Below are positions 8,401 through 17,211 of a stretch of DNA of 24,729 nucleotides, piece after piece (position 1 is the first letter of the stretch; every line of letters begins with the position of its first letter). The stretch lies in NCBI GenBank assembly GCA_003427395.1, contig BFEA01000051.1, positions 2,694,499 to 2,719,227 of the forward strand, read 5' to 3'. The stretch is from Chara braunii (lineage: Eukaryota; Streptophyta; Charophyceae; Charales; Characeae). Below the pieces are notes generated by a model. That model did not search any database. It was not told the DNA's origin and saw only the letters and a list, made by a program, of their open reading frames with translations. The translations under genes were made by a program, and so were the position numbers.

Positions 8401-10877
8401 AGCAGATGTCATATAACCGGAAAACGGGCCCAGCATCCCTTGCATCATTTGCTGCGGCCAAATGGGCTAAGCAAGGCACTCTCGGCCAAACCTATCCCTA
8501 CCGCAGCCCCACAAGGTCATGACAACCAATCTCAATCCCAGCCCTAAAACAAAAATTGCGTTCCCTAATTTAAGAAACCGAAAGCCTAATCCAACCCTTC
8601 TCCCAAACTGCCATTATTAAGCAACCCTGATCTAGCGAATTCCAAGCCAGGTAACAAATCACCAACCAAAAGCACGAAAACAAGATTGTCAATGATCTAA
8701 TCCTAATTACCCACGGACAAAATCCCAAAATGATTCACAAAGTTCTTAAATTTGTACCCTGTGCACGTCCAATGAGCAACCCCAACTAAAATCCAAATCA
8801 ACACCCTAGGTGATGGTCCAACCCACGGGCAAAAGCAGCAACCATTCAAAAATTCACACTCTACACTATGTATACCTCTAATCAACACCGCCAATCAGCA
8901 ACAAAGTAGCAGAGCTTCGCCAATCTTTGAAAATCACGATCGTAATGAGCACCAATACTACCTAGCGAGTATCGCTACCCTAATTGTTGACAAACAAAGT
9001 CAACGAATTACCATTCCACAAAGACCAATTATACAGCCCGAAGTTCCCAAACAACCCCTCCACGATTCGTACTATTCTATACTGAGAAGACACAGCCAAA
9101 TGATTAGAATCTAAAAACACAATGAAGAATCTGTGAAAGCACCAAAGGTAAGAGAATAATGAGCAACAATGGACAACACCGGTCACAGCTTGAAACCCTT
9201 TCTCTCTCTTTCCTCCCGGAAGTCGACGTTTGGCGATATTTGTCCTTCATCTCCAGCTCTTTGCACAGATAAAATTGTAACCGCCGTTTCATGTTGCGCA
9301 TCTGTAATCAGAGGGCAAAGCCCCTGACGAGGTGATAATACTGATAAGTACGATGCGCAGATCTTGCCCGTTGACCAAACCCACATCTCTCCCCTTGCTT
9401 CTGCGGCCAATCTAGGATTACCAACTCTTGTTATGCCCCTGATCAGGGGGCGTAACAAAAATATTTCAGGCCCAGCCGACGCCAGGGTTTTATGGGAAAT
9501 TTGAATCATGGTCAGAGGGAAAATATTTCAGGCCCAGCAGACGCCAGGGTTTTATGGGAAATTTGAATCATGGTCAGAGGGGAACGACAGGATAAGTGGG
9601 CCGTCAGAGGGCGCGACGCAAAATAATAGAAATTACAGGGGCACCAGATAAATTTTCCCAAAAAGAAAGAAAAAGAAAAGAAAAAGAAAAAGAGTGCAAT
9701 AACTCTGCACGTTGCCCATGGTGGTGCTGAATGCATGCAGGTCCAAGAAACACACAAATTTTTTAAAAAAAGCATGCAATTGGTCTGAACGTTGGTCCAA
9801 GAAACCCAAAGATTAAAAAAAAAGAGTGCAATTGGTCTGAACGTTGCTCATCATTGCAATTTTTATTTATTTATTATTATTATTTTTTTTTTGGCTGAAT
9901 ACAGGCAGGGGAGAAAAGGAAAGAGGAAGAGGCGGTGGAGATGGCGGGGCCTCTCGGGAAAAGCGAGGTTGTGAATCGCGAACTGGCGGCATTGGAATCT
10001 GAACTTGGACGGAATTATGAGCAAGATCAGCTCGACGCATTTGGCATGTACCTTTATGGTGTTGTTTTGCACCAACGAGAGCGGAAAGCAGAGGCGCGGA
10101 TGGTCCTGTGCGCCTCGGTAAATTCCTACCCATTGAATTGGAGTACGTGGGCGGAGCTGCAAGCAATATGTACGGAGCCAGAGACCCTACCTAATCTTTC
10201 GCTGAACGAACATTGGATGAAGTACTTTTTCCTCGCGAGTGTGTACCTGGATCTTCAAAAGAACAAAGAAGGTCTTCATCAGTATCAACTATTGCTAGCA
10301 GATTTTCCCCGTAGCGAATACATTCTCGCACAAACGGCGACGGCGCAGTACAATCTCCGATCTTTCGATGAAGCCCAGGAGTTATTTGAAAGTCTGCTTG
10401 GAAGCGATCCTTATCGAATCGAAGGGATGGACATCTACTCCAACATTCTTTACGTGAAGGAAGCGTTTTCTGCGCTAAGCTACCTTGCACACAAGGCGGT
10501 TTTGACGGACAAGTACCGCCCCGAGACATGCTGCATTGTAGGAAACTACTACAGCCTGAAAGCACAACATCAGAAAGCGGTTTTGTATTTCAAGCGCGCA
10601 CTGAAGCTCAATCGCCAGTATTTATCGGCGTGGACCTTGATGGGCCATGAATATGTTGAGATGAAAAATACTCCTGCTGCCATCGATGCATACAGGTGAG
10701 TTGATGGAACTTCGAACTTCCGTGGTTTGTTTTCTGCTCCATAACCATCCAGTCGTCCACTTTCCTAAATCTCAGGTACTGACAACCAGAGAAAGAAGCC
10801 TTGAATCCAAGAAAGGATATGGAGCCAGGGCCATATAAAAAGTTAAAAACCTGTTTTTTTTACTATTCAAAGGAAGA

Positions 10878-10917
<40 letters not shown>

Positions 10918-13842
10918 AACAATTAGTGGCTGTTGTGAAGTTTGAGCTCCCTCACACACGAAGGGCACTACAGGTCTGCCTGGAGATGTACACTGCGTTT
11001 TTATGTGTGTTTCACTTTCCCTGCCCCCTAGCTCTCCTGACTGATTCTGCCATTTCAGATCCCTGATTGTTCTGCCTCTTCCCCTCGCTCTTGCTCTCTT
11101 CTTCACTGTTCCTGTCTCTCCGTTTGTTGGTCTCCCAATCTGTCTCTCATTCCCTGCCTCACTCTATAGCTTGTTTTCTCTCTCTTCGTCTCTCTCTGTT
11201 TCTTTTTTTGTCTTGTCTAAGTGTCTGTCTGTCTCTCCCCACGCCCCCCCACTCTCTCTCTCTCCACCTCCCCCTTCTCTCTCTCCCCACAACCNNNNNN
11301 NNNNNNNNNNNNNNNNNNNNNNNNNNNNNNNNNNNNNNNNNNNNNNNNNNNNNNNNNNNNNNNNNNNNNNNNNNNNNNNNNNNNNNNNNNNNNNNNNNNN
11401 NNNNNNNNNNNNNNNNNNNNNNNNNNNNNNNNNNNNNNNNNNNNNNNNNNNNNNNNNNNNNNNNNNNNNNNNNNNNNNNNNNNNNNNNNNNNNNNNNNNN
11501 NNNNNNNNNNNNNNNNNNNNNNNNCTCTCTGTCTTTGTGCATTCCATCGGGCCTGACTCGATCGCCGTTTGTGTCTGCGTTACAGGAGGGCGGTAGACAT
11601 AAATCCGCGAGATTATCGAGCCTGGTATGGACTGGGACAAACCTACGAGATTCTCGGAATGCCTTATTATGCTTTGTATTATTACCGTCGTGCGACTCAA
11701 CTCCGACCACACGATCCACGGATGTGGTGTGCCATGGGTCAGTGCTATGAGAATGAGCAGCTTTTGATGCATGATGCGGCCATTCGCTGCTACAAGAGAG
11801 CTGTTAGCAATAACGACCGTGAAGGCATTGCTCTTTTGAAGTTGGCCAAGCTTCACGAACAGCTTAAGCAGGCAGACGCTGCTGCACATTACTACAGAAA
11901 GTGGATGGTAAGCGTGGGGGCGGTTATTCGTCCGTTTTGTTTGTTTGTTTGTTTGTTTTTCCTTTTTTTTGGTTATTTCAAATTATTTGTCTGTTGCTGA
12001 TTCTTTTCCAGTTGTGTTTGTAACGAGGAACAGCGGGATAGCTTTTCTCACGGTGGGTCCTGTTACACTATTCACGGAACGAGAAAAACGGCGAGTGCAT
12101 CTTCACACAGAAGGTGGCAAAATTCATCCGTTATCGTTTGTAGTCGTAGCGGATGTTTCTTCCCAACTTCCTTGTGAAGATCCATTTGTTTCATGAGTAA
12201 CCCTGGTGAGGCCCCATGTTTTTGCCTTTGTACTCCACCCCATCCCTTCAGAAGAGTTCTGTGACTGGCAAATGCTTTATCCAGGCAAGTAGTGCAGCAG
12301 ACGTTGAGGGCCAGCCTCGCCGCACCACTCACCAAGTGTGAAAAGAACAAAAGCTGTGGGGTGTGTATCTTTCCACGTTTTTTCGAAAGGATGCAGTCTC
12401 CATTTTGCAAATTTGGTGAGCGGTGCGGTGAGACCCTAAGAGCGTGTTCGTTGGTCAGTCTTATTCTGTAGTTGTGGATCTGTTCCTTGTTTGACTAAGG
12501 ATGAATACGATGAATACTACCAACCAACCAAAAAAAAAATGAACGAAGGAACCAAAGAATGAATATATGACTGAATTTATGAATGAATGAATGAATGAAG
12601 AAACGATCGAAGGTCGATGACATTGCAAGTTTACGTGTTAGTACTGAATGCGTGGTCGGGTTCTGTTTTCTGTCATTTTTTTTTTTTGTGAGGGGGGCAA
12701 ACACTCCCCTCTTCAGAGCCAAGGAGACAAAACAACCGCTGCGCTGGGTCTATTTAGTGTCTTGGACCTGGTCTATTTATTGTTTTCAAAGGTGGAATAA
12801 GCAGGTTTGTTACGGAGGGTCATTTTCGCTGCATCTGGACTGAAAGGTGAGCCAAATACGGCTATAATGACCGTAGGTTCTATTCGGGGGAAGACGGTAG
12901 GGTACGTTTGTTGTCCTGTTTCCTTTCAAGGAGGAGCGTCTGATAAATGTAGCCTTCAGCTGCATGAAAGATCGTCTTGGGCACGCGGCGGAGGTTAAGT
13001 TTTGTCGTTGGGATTCTGATCGTTTTATTGTTCTGTTCCATGGTTCAAACCCTTTCATGGTTGTTAGCGTCCTTATATGTTTATTTCAAAGAGCAGCCTT
13101 TGTGACAGGGGAGGGCCCATCCCCAACTTCATGCTGTGCCAGACTTGACGCTTAGATCGTGTGAACGACCTATGCTTAGCTCAAAGAAGAGCCTTTTGAA
13201 AGGGGAGGGGCAAGCCCCAACTTCATGTTGTGCCGGAATCGACCATCAAATCGTGTGAATGGCCTGGACATCGGACTCGTTAGGTTTGTTGTTGGACTCG
13301 TTCGTTGTACGCAATATCTTCTTGGCTGGCTAGAGCCTTCTGAGAAGTGTAGCCCTTTTGCTGCAAGGCATATCTTCTTGGCCGGGTGATGGAACTTCAG
13401 TTTTCTTGCTGTGATTCTGATGGTTTTGTTCCCGTGATCCATGGCTGGCTCAACCTTGTAATGGCTTTTAACAAACTTTTTGTTGTTCTTCTCAGTCTTC
13501 TTTGCATATTTCAAAGAGGAGTCAGTCTTTTACATGGGAGGTGCAATCTCCAACTTCACTCTGCGGTGCTACGATCAGCGATCAAATTGTGTAAATCCAA
13601 GCATGGGCATTCCAGTTGTTAGCTTTTTGCATGTTCTTGCAGTGTGAAAAAGGTGTACGATAATTGACCCGGGCACTGTGTTTTTTTGGGCGATTGTAAT
13701 CGCTGCTTGTGGTGTGCAGGACCAGACAGAGGGGCAAGACATCTCGGAGGCGCTGCTTTATCTAGCCAACTACTGCAAGACGAAACGGCTTTATGAGGAG
13801 GCAACACAATACGCGACCAGGCTTCTTGATTATGGGGGTCCT
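4749..13842 (+). CDS. APC8: APC8/CDC23, TPR scaffold subunit of the anaphase-promoting complex (partial gene, four exons)
   Basis: Joined exons 4749-5124, 9905-10695, 11586-11907 and 13720-13842 read as one frame of about 537 codons. The protein carries plant-like APC8/CDC23 stretches such as YLAGEKRKEEE (split across intron 1), DPYRIEGMDIYSN, LTDKYRPETCCIVGNYYSLK and AYRRAVDINPRDYRAWYGLGQ. CDC23 family members are TPR superhelix proteins that help build the arc lamp of the APC/C, the nuclear E3 ubiquitin ligase that marks cyclin B and securin for degradation. All introns use GT/AG and the phases agree: phase 2 before 4749, phase 0 after 5124, phase 2 after 10695, phase 0 after 11907 and after 13842. 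The N-terminal and C-terminal ends (about 30 codons each in plant homologues, from memory) were not found here. Family identity is recognised by eye; species is inferred. Confidence 0.93.
5125..5357. other. Intron 1 start, with duplicated splice-donor sequence
   Basis: The real donor, CTTGGTAAGCCT, is at 5121-5132. CCTTGGTAAGCCTTT is repeated at 5219-5233 after two copies of a TTTTTTCCCCTTTTTTCATCC-type unit (5172-5220). The second site is a good donor in its own right but would add a stop-containing extension. Confidence 0.55.
5358..5428. repeat. C18 followed directly by A53
   Basis: A run of 18 C (5358-5375) abuts a run of 53 A (5376-5428). Upstream is further C/T-rich sequence. The A run could be a retroposon tail, but no body was recognised upstream. 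Confidence 0.95.
5524..5985. repeat. Minisatellite of GATCCCAACCCAGTGCAG units
   Basis: About 25 variants of a 17-bp core (GATCCCAACCCAGTGCA) occur, many with an added GTGTA. The left third is more diverged (CCAGAGCAGATCC and similar), the right part more uniform, as expected of an array that grew at one side. Open frames on the minus strand across it (Trp-Asp-Leu-His-type) are artefacts of the unit. Confidence 0.92.
6054..6180. mobile_element. PIF/Harbinger-type MITE, 121 bp, with TAA target duplication
   Basis: Terminal inverted repeats GGGCATCCTCACACTACGAC (6057-6076) and its partner ending GTGTGAGTATGCCC (about 6156-6177) match at about 20 of 22 positions. TAA stands directly outside both ends (6054-6056 and 6178-6180). 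A 3-bp T/A duplication and GG-rich terminal repeats are the usual mark of PIF/Harbinger MITEs. No coding capacity. Confidence 0.78.
6297..6355 (+). pseudogene. U6 snRNA retrocopy, truncated at the 3' end and A-tailed
   Basis: The stretch TTGGAACGATACAGAGAAGA at 6321-6340 is the near-invariant U6 core, followed by TCAGCATGGCCCCTG (one change from the usual TTAGCATGG). The 5' part GTCCTTTGGG..CATCC at 6297-6317 is a degraded U6 5' stem. After CCCCTG (6355) the sequence switches to an A-rich tail (6356-6376), so the rest of U6, including the U2-pairing 3' half and terminal T run, is missing. AGTGCAACT (6288-6296) before and AGTGCAATT (6376-6384) after suggest a target-site duplication. No upstream USE/TATA of plant U6 genes is seen. 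Not functional. Confidence 0.85.
7145..7690. repeat. 10-bp satellite, CAAAGAAAAA / CAAGGAAAAA
   Basis: More than 45 decamers are arranged head to tail, with A or G at one position. The array is interrupted at 7476-7492, 7577-7603 and 7684-7698 by GAGACGGAAAGAGTG, the start of the border-like unit described for this intron. Long Phe-rich or Lys-rich frames across it are not genes. Confidence 0.95.
7808..7890. repeat. GC-rich inverted-repeat block
   Basis: CCGGGCCGCCCGG (about 7808-7820) and CCGGGCGGCCCGG (about 7850-7862) can pair, in a block of roughly 80 percent GC set between A-rich sequence. Related CCGGGC-rich blocks are at about 8235-8292 and 24525-24585. Confidence 0.6.
8381..9460. other. 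Middle of intron 1, no feature recognised
   Basis: C/A-rich sequence with no coding signal, no terminal repeats and no tandem structure that I could see. Frames across it are short. A possible small palindrome, CCCCTGATCAGGGG, is at 9437-9450. Confidence 0.5.
9461..9584. repeat. 62-bp tandem duplication
   Basis: ATATTTCAGGCCCAGCNGAC and the sequence through GAATCATGGTCAGAGGG repeat with period 62 (9461-9522 and 9523-9584) with almost no differences. The near identity implies a recent event. Confidence 0.93.
9905..10695 (+). CDS. APC8: APC8 exon B (main TPR block)
   Basis: The exon begins after ggctgaatacag (AG at 9903-9904) and continues AGEKRKEEE in phase 0 from the previous exon. It ends at AG/gtgagt (10695), splitting an Arg codon. 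The 263 complete codons encode several TPR helices, including LSYLAHKAVLTDKYRPETC and the following NYYSLKAQHQKAVLYFKRAL and LSAWTLMGHEYVEMKNTPAA, which show the W-L-G-Y-A-F-A-P type TPR pattern. HWMKYFFLASVYLDL and NSYPLNWSTWAELQAIC are further family hallmarks. No stop or frameshift is seen. Base composition is even and codon use is unbiased, unlike the purine-rich intron just upstream. The only oddity is that the acceptor region is one member of a repeat family found throughout intron 1. Confidence 0.95.
10696..11294. other. Intron 2, left part
   Basis: The donor is gtgagt at 10696. The intron holds a (GT)18 microsatellite at 10880-10916, a copy of GGATATGGAGCCAGGGCCAT at 10816-10835 also seen at 1374, and a pyrimidine-rich CTCT tract at about 11066-11294 leading to the assembly gap. 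No gene. Confidence 0.7.
11295..11524. other. Assembly gap, 230 N
   Basis: An unbroken run of 230 N sits inside a CTCTCT-type low-complexity tract. The true length is unknown. It lies wholly within intron 2. Confidence 1.
11586..11907 (+). CDS. APC8: APC8 exon C (C-terminal TPRs)
   Basis: The exon starts after ttacag (AG at 11584-11585). Its first base completes the Arg codon begun at 10694-10695, giving AYRRAVDINPRDYRAWYGLGQ across the junction. It ends ATG/gtaagc at 11907 in phase 0. The 107 codons hold three TPR-like units: RAWYGLGQTYEILGMPYYAL, then DPRMWCAMGQCYENEQ and then IALLKLAKLHEQLKQADAAAHYY. These match the conserved C-terminal TPRs of CDC23. The exon lies only 61 bases after an assembly gap, but the splice acceptor and reading frame are intact, so the gap affects only intron 2. 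Confidence 0.95.
11908..12315. other. Intron 3, first part
   Basis: The donor is gtaagc at 11908. A short (TTTG)n run is at 11937-11958. I see no gene. Confidence 0.6.
12316..12432. mobile_element. Small inverted-repeat element, copy 1
   Basis: Arms CTCGCCGCACCACTCACCAA (12316-12335) and TTGGTGAGCGGTGCGGTGAG (12413-12432) are complementary at 18 of 20 positions around a 77-base centre. The centre matches the reverse complement of the centre of the copy at 14489-14597, so both belong to one family and lie in opposite orientation. Confidence 0.72.
12433..12929. other. Intron 3, middle
   Basis: A GAAT tetranucleotide run lies at about 12576-12599, with related ATGAA/GAACG repeats from 12505. 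Nothing else was recognised. Confidence 0.5.
12930..13605 (+). repeat. Diverged direct duplication inside intron 3
   Basis: About 12935-13140 aligns with about 13335-13605: GTAGCCTT..GCTGCA, GATTCTGATNGTTTTNTTC, CCATGG and TTTCAAAGAG follow in the same order. The last part (CAAAGAGNAGCCTTT through AACTTCATG, TGTGCC and ATCGTGTGAA) has a third copy at 13178-13262. The copies are clearly older than the 62-bp duplication in intron 1. Confidence 0.65.
13720..13842 (+). CDS. APC8: APC8 exon D (penultimate coding exon)
   Basis: The exon follows gtgtgcag (AG at 13718-13719) and ends CCT/gtgagt at 13842. It is exactly 41 codons, phase 0 at both ends, and encodes ISEALLYLANYCKTKRLYEE followed by ATQYATRLLDYGGP, the last TPR-like helix pair before the C-terminal tail of CDC23 proteins. 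In plant homologues the next residues are a basic EKEKAK-like helix. I searched the remaining 10.9 kb by eye for such a continuation and did not find it, so the last exon is probably beyond 24729, behind the retrotransposon that fills intron 4. Confidence 0.88.
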
Positions 13843-14012
13843 GTGAGTACCCAAGCACAGTCTCTACTCCTGCCATTTTGAACGCGATTGCCTGTTGTCT
13901 TGTTTCCGATACTTTGGAAGTTTGGAGGGGTTGGGTTGGGTGGGGGGGGGGAAGAGGAGGGAGGGGTTTGGGGTGGTTATGGAAGCAGGAGGTAAGCGGG
14001 ACATGGAAATCT

Positions 14013-14823
14013 TGGGAAATGGAATTGCCGTTGCTGTTGGATGTCTGGAGTGATAATGAGTATATCAGCATGATATGCCAGCAGTGGAGAACCTAGGGGA
14101 AAGGTATTGCAGTCACTGTTCGATGTTTGCAATGATGATGATGATGATGAGAGTGTGATATGCCAGCCATCATACATCAGTGCACCTCTCAATCGAAGGG
14201 AGTAGCGCAAGACCATGGGCCTCACTTCACTGTTCAACATTATAAATGTGTCCGGAGCTGCTAATGGTCCCAATACATTCAAATGTTTGATCAGTCCAAC
14301 TGTATCTGGCCCACAATAAAGCCCAGATGCATATCGGATGTTGAGTAATGGAGCAAGGCCCTTTGAGCAGTCTTTCTGTCTTCTGACTGGATTGACAGGC
14401 TCACAAATATTGAGATTACAGAACATTATCTTGATATTATCTTTCGAGGGGGAAAGGGTTGGAGGCTAGAGGAGTGCGGAAGAAGGGCCTCGCCGCACCA
14501 CTCACTGAATTCGCAAAAGCATGAATGTTCTGCTAAAACATGGAGAGAGGCATGACCATAACTTTTGTCTTTTGTGCATTTGGTGAGTGGTGCCGCTACT
14601 TCTCATTTTTGTTTTATATCATATCATAGACTGATAGGGCCTAAGGCGGCACGCCTGTCAGTCAGGGCGACTCAAATGAAATGAATACTATCGACTGAGG
14701 CGAAGTGGCGCAGTGAGGCCCCAATAGAGCACCAGGACGAGGGAACTTAGAAAACCTAGGGGAATGGAATGCCAGTTGTAGAAATGCTGGTGTAGTTTTC
14801 CCGTGTAATCTTATATGCCAGAC
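14013..14823 (+). repeat. Three diverged copies of a segment of about 70-80 bp in intron 4
   Basis: Copies lie at about 14013-14078, 14090-14168 and 14752-14823. Each reads CCTAGGGGAANGGNATTGC-like sequence, then a variable middle, then GATATGCCAGC or TATATGCCAGACC. A (GAT)n run (14131-14150) expands the second copy. Confidence 0.6.
14489..14597. mobile_element. Small inverted-repeat element, copy 2
   Basis: Arms CTCGCCGCACCACTCAC (14489-14505) and GTGAGTGGTGCCGC (14584-14597) flank a centre that is the inverse of copy 1 (AAAAGACAAAAGTTATGG on the minus strand against AAAAGAACAAAAGCTGTGG in copy 1). The element separates copies two and three of the intron 4 repeat. Confidence 0.7.
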
Positions 14824-15157
14824 CTTGCAGTGCAGTGCACCCTTTATAAAAGAGGGAGGTGGAGTGGATCGGAAGAGAAGACGTGGACATGACCCTGAGG
14901 GATCTGCCTGTTGTTGCATAAGACTGTCGGACTCCAAACATCAAGGTAGCAGGTGGAGAGATCTTGAGATGGACTTGCAGAGCAAAAGCGTCTTGGCGCA
15001 CTTGATGTGGAAGTGGGCCCCAATTCTTTCTAGAAAGGGTTACCCTCTCACCTTATTGTATCCATCCATCCATCTGATTGCTGCCAGAATTTGAACGCAT
15101 GACCTGTTTACCGACAGTTACACGTGTGTTGCATTCACCCACAATAGGCCCAGGTCA

Positions 15158-15383
15158 GATTCCGATCTTTCTTTCTTTCTTTCTTTCTTTCTTTTTTTTT
15201 TTTTTTTAAAGGGCTATGGCCTTGAGATATCATCATTTGAATTGACCGGCCCTACGTTATTCAGAGTTGCAGTGTTTTACTCATCTGCTTCCAGGGGAGT
15301 TCGAACTCAGGTCTGTATTTCAACAGTTCAGTCGTGTACCAACTGAGCCACCAGTAGGCCAGTTGGCGGATTCCGATCTTTCT
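15158..15383 (-). mobile_element. tRNA-derived SINE, family A, copy 4, with 15-bp target-site duplication
   Basis: GATTCCGATCTTTCT stands at 15158-15172 and again at 15369-15383 without a mismatch. Between them, on the minus strand, are an A box TGGCTCAGTTGG (15339-15350), a B box GTTCGAACTCC (15296-15306), the family body (GGGCCGGTCAATTCAAATGA through ATCTCAAGGCC, 15215-15255), then an A-rich and AAAG tail (15173-15210). This is the best preserved copy in the window and defines the family at about 155 bp plus tail. Confidence 0.92.
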
Positions 15384-16670
15384 AACTAGCCTACCGGTAG
15401 CTCAAACCAACCAAAGTGCACAGAACTAATGCCAATACTGCAACTCAAAATATTATCAAACTTTCAAGTTTCAATCTCGATCGGAAAATCAATCTGACGT
15501 GTGGTCCCCCCTGCGAAGGATGGCCAATCTAAAACTAGAGTAGCGGGGTACTGATATACCAATATCACCTGCTCTGCAAAGTACTGACACCAGTTATTAC
15601 TGGTATGACCATCCGACAACACCTGCGCGGTAAAGTACCCTCTGGCTTCCTTGCAAGGGACACCCCACCCTTCCATGTATAAAATCTGTTGTCTTTTTTC
15701 TGTTCTTTTGTTTTTTAATCTGTTGTCTAGCAATGTCTACTCTATCAGCATGCTAGGTTCCATCACGTGCAGGCATGCGCTATGTGCCCAGTGTGGTCCT
15801 GTCGGAATCAGGGTTGGTATATGGGCCAATTATAGGGTAGGATTTAGAGTCTTTTAGACCATCGGAGTGAGCTGTACTCATGTATGACACCCTGACATGG
15901 CATGTCCTATTTGTAGGCAGGGGCTGGAACGGCAATGCCCATACGATTGTCGTCGGCGTGCCTCTGTGTTTCTAGCATGTAGGAGCCACGTAGCCTGTGC
16001 CATCCGATGCAGCAACTGCAACTGCGAGAATTGGATGCGTTACTTCCACAGTCCACACCCAAACCGGTCCTTTTTGGTCTGTGTTGGTGGTCACTTACCA
16101 TAGGCAATGGCTGCTCCTCCATGCAAATTTCCCTCCAATCCAAACATTGACTGGCCTCTTGTGCCATTCTATAGTAGTCTGCTCCAGCAGTGAGTCCTGA
16201 GAACTCTCTGAAGTCCGTCTTTCCTCCGTTCTATTCCATGTACCTCCACTTCCCTCCTCATCACCTTCTTGCTCCCCCCTCCCTCCCTTCCTGTAGAACT
16301 CCACCCCCTACCCCTTTCCTTCCTCCCTCTGCTTGTGTAGTACGACTAAGTGCATACGAATGAGCATCATTAAGAGAACAAACGAAATATAAGCTGAAGA
16401 TCTGAGGAAAAATAAACAGGAGTATACCTCCCCCTTTACTCTGCCTCCTTTCGTAGCGTGCAAGTGGGCCATTATGGCACACGGGGATGTGGGCGGCTTG
16501 CGCTCAACCACAATCAACGTGGCAAGCCTTGTGCGCTAGAGGCACGTGCAAATGGGAACTGCAAGAGGAAATTAAAGGGGTACTCCAACGGCAACCGAAG
16601 TAAAGATAGTGAAGAAAGGATTGTACAAGGAAAAAGGCAACATAATCTTTTCATTTTGTTTCATGTCGAC
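15384..16670. other. Intron 4, unassigned part
   Basis: No coding exon, SINE or terminal repeat was recognised. A short Cys-rich frame at 15897-16103 does not form a known zinc-binding pattern. Two CTCC/CCTT-rich tracts lie near 16205-16330. Confidence 0.5.
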
Positions 16671-16795
16671 TGCTACAGAGGTAAAGCTGTTTCAATTTTG
16701 ACTCTGCTCACCCTAGTGTGCTTCATGTTGTTTTGCTGTAGAGGTGAAGCTGTTTCAATTTTGGATCTGCTTATCTGGGTGGAAAAGGGGTTGTT
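16671..16795 (+). repeat. 63-bp direct repeat, two copies
   Basis: TTTCATG..GCTACAGAGGTAAAGCTGTT (from about 16658) and CTTCATG..GCTGTAGAGGTGAAGCTGTT (from about 16721) each continue TTCAATTTTG. The period is 63 bases. Confidence 0.75.
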
Positions 16796-16871
16796 GTGGT
16801 GACAGTCTACGACACACACACAAAACTCAGGAGTATCGCTAACTCTGGGCGACGTGGTGACTCATCCTGAG

Positions 16872-16932
16872 CAGACTGTCCGTTGTGGTTCAACCTCCTG
16901 ATGAGTCTATGAAAGTCCGAGGAAACAGTCTG
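16872..16932 (+). ncRNA. Degenerate hammerhead-ribozyme-like motif
   Basis: The order fits a type III hammerhead. CAGACTG (16872-16878) is followed by the cleavage-type UC (GUC at 16878-16880), a small GTTG/CAAC hairpin (16882-16894), the core CTGATGA (16898-16904), then GAAA (16922-16925), then CAGTCTG (16926-16932), an exact 7-bp complement of the first segment. Against it: the stem II interval (GTCTATGAAAGTCCGAG) does not close as the usual GUCC/GGAC helix, and stem I is not paired next to the core. Probably an inactive relic, or chance. Confidence 0.4.
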
Positions 16933-17211
16933 GCACAGATGCAGCAGGCTGAGGTAGAGAATAAAATTTCACTGGGCAAGCAGTTGGAGACCACATCTTG
17001 CAAGAGCTAAACACCCTTGACTTGGATCAGGCCTCGACATCACCTTTCCATAAAGAGACGGTGCTGGTTGTCGAACCCCAAGAAACTTCTCAATGCTGCA
17101 CTGTAATGGGACATCTGAAATTCGGCTGGCATGTGATTGACATGCTTTGTTTCGTGAGGATTATGAGGGCATAGCCCATGCAAGTCTTTGTTTTCCCACA
17201 TATGATACAGT

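Larger units (their letters stand above)
6377..9904 (+). repeat. Dispersed array of about eleven copies of a unit resembling the intron 1/exon B border
   Basis: The unit reads AGTGCAATTGGTCTGAACG, then TTGCTCATGGTGG, a T run, GGCTGAATACAGGCAGG and an A/G-rich tail. Copies start near 6378, 6545, 6656, 6764, 6951, 7054, 7696, 8308, 9693, 9773 and 9826. The last copy contains the real acceptor at 9893-9904 and runs into the exon. Several others keep a T run plus an AG in the same place (about 6602, 6732, 7110, 8365). Copies at 6936-7030 and 7682-7775 are the closest pair. A-rich sequence separates the units. Confidence 0.72.

Noticed and set aside
13977-14426. Minus-strand frame of about 149 codons in intron 4
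   Set aside because: It looks protein-like in part, but half of it overlaps the three-copy intron repeat and a GAT microsatellite, and no family was recognised.
15897-16103. Cys-rich peptide starting MACPICRQG, RING-like at first sight
   Set aside because: Cysteine and histidine spacing does not fit a RING or other zinc finger, and there is no exon structure around it.
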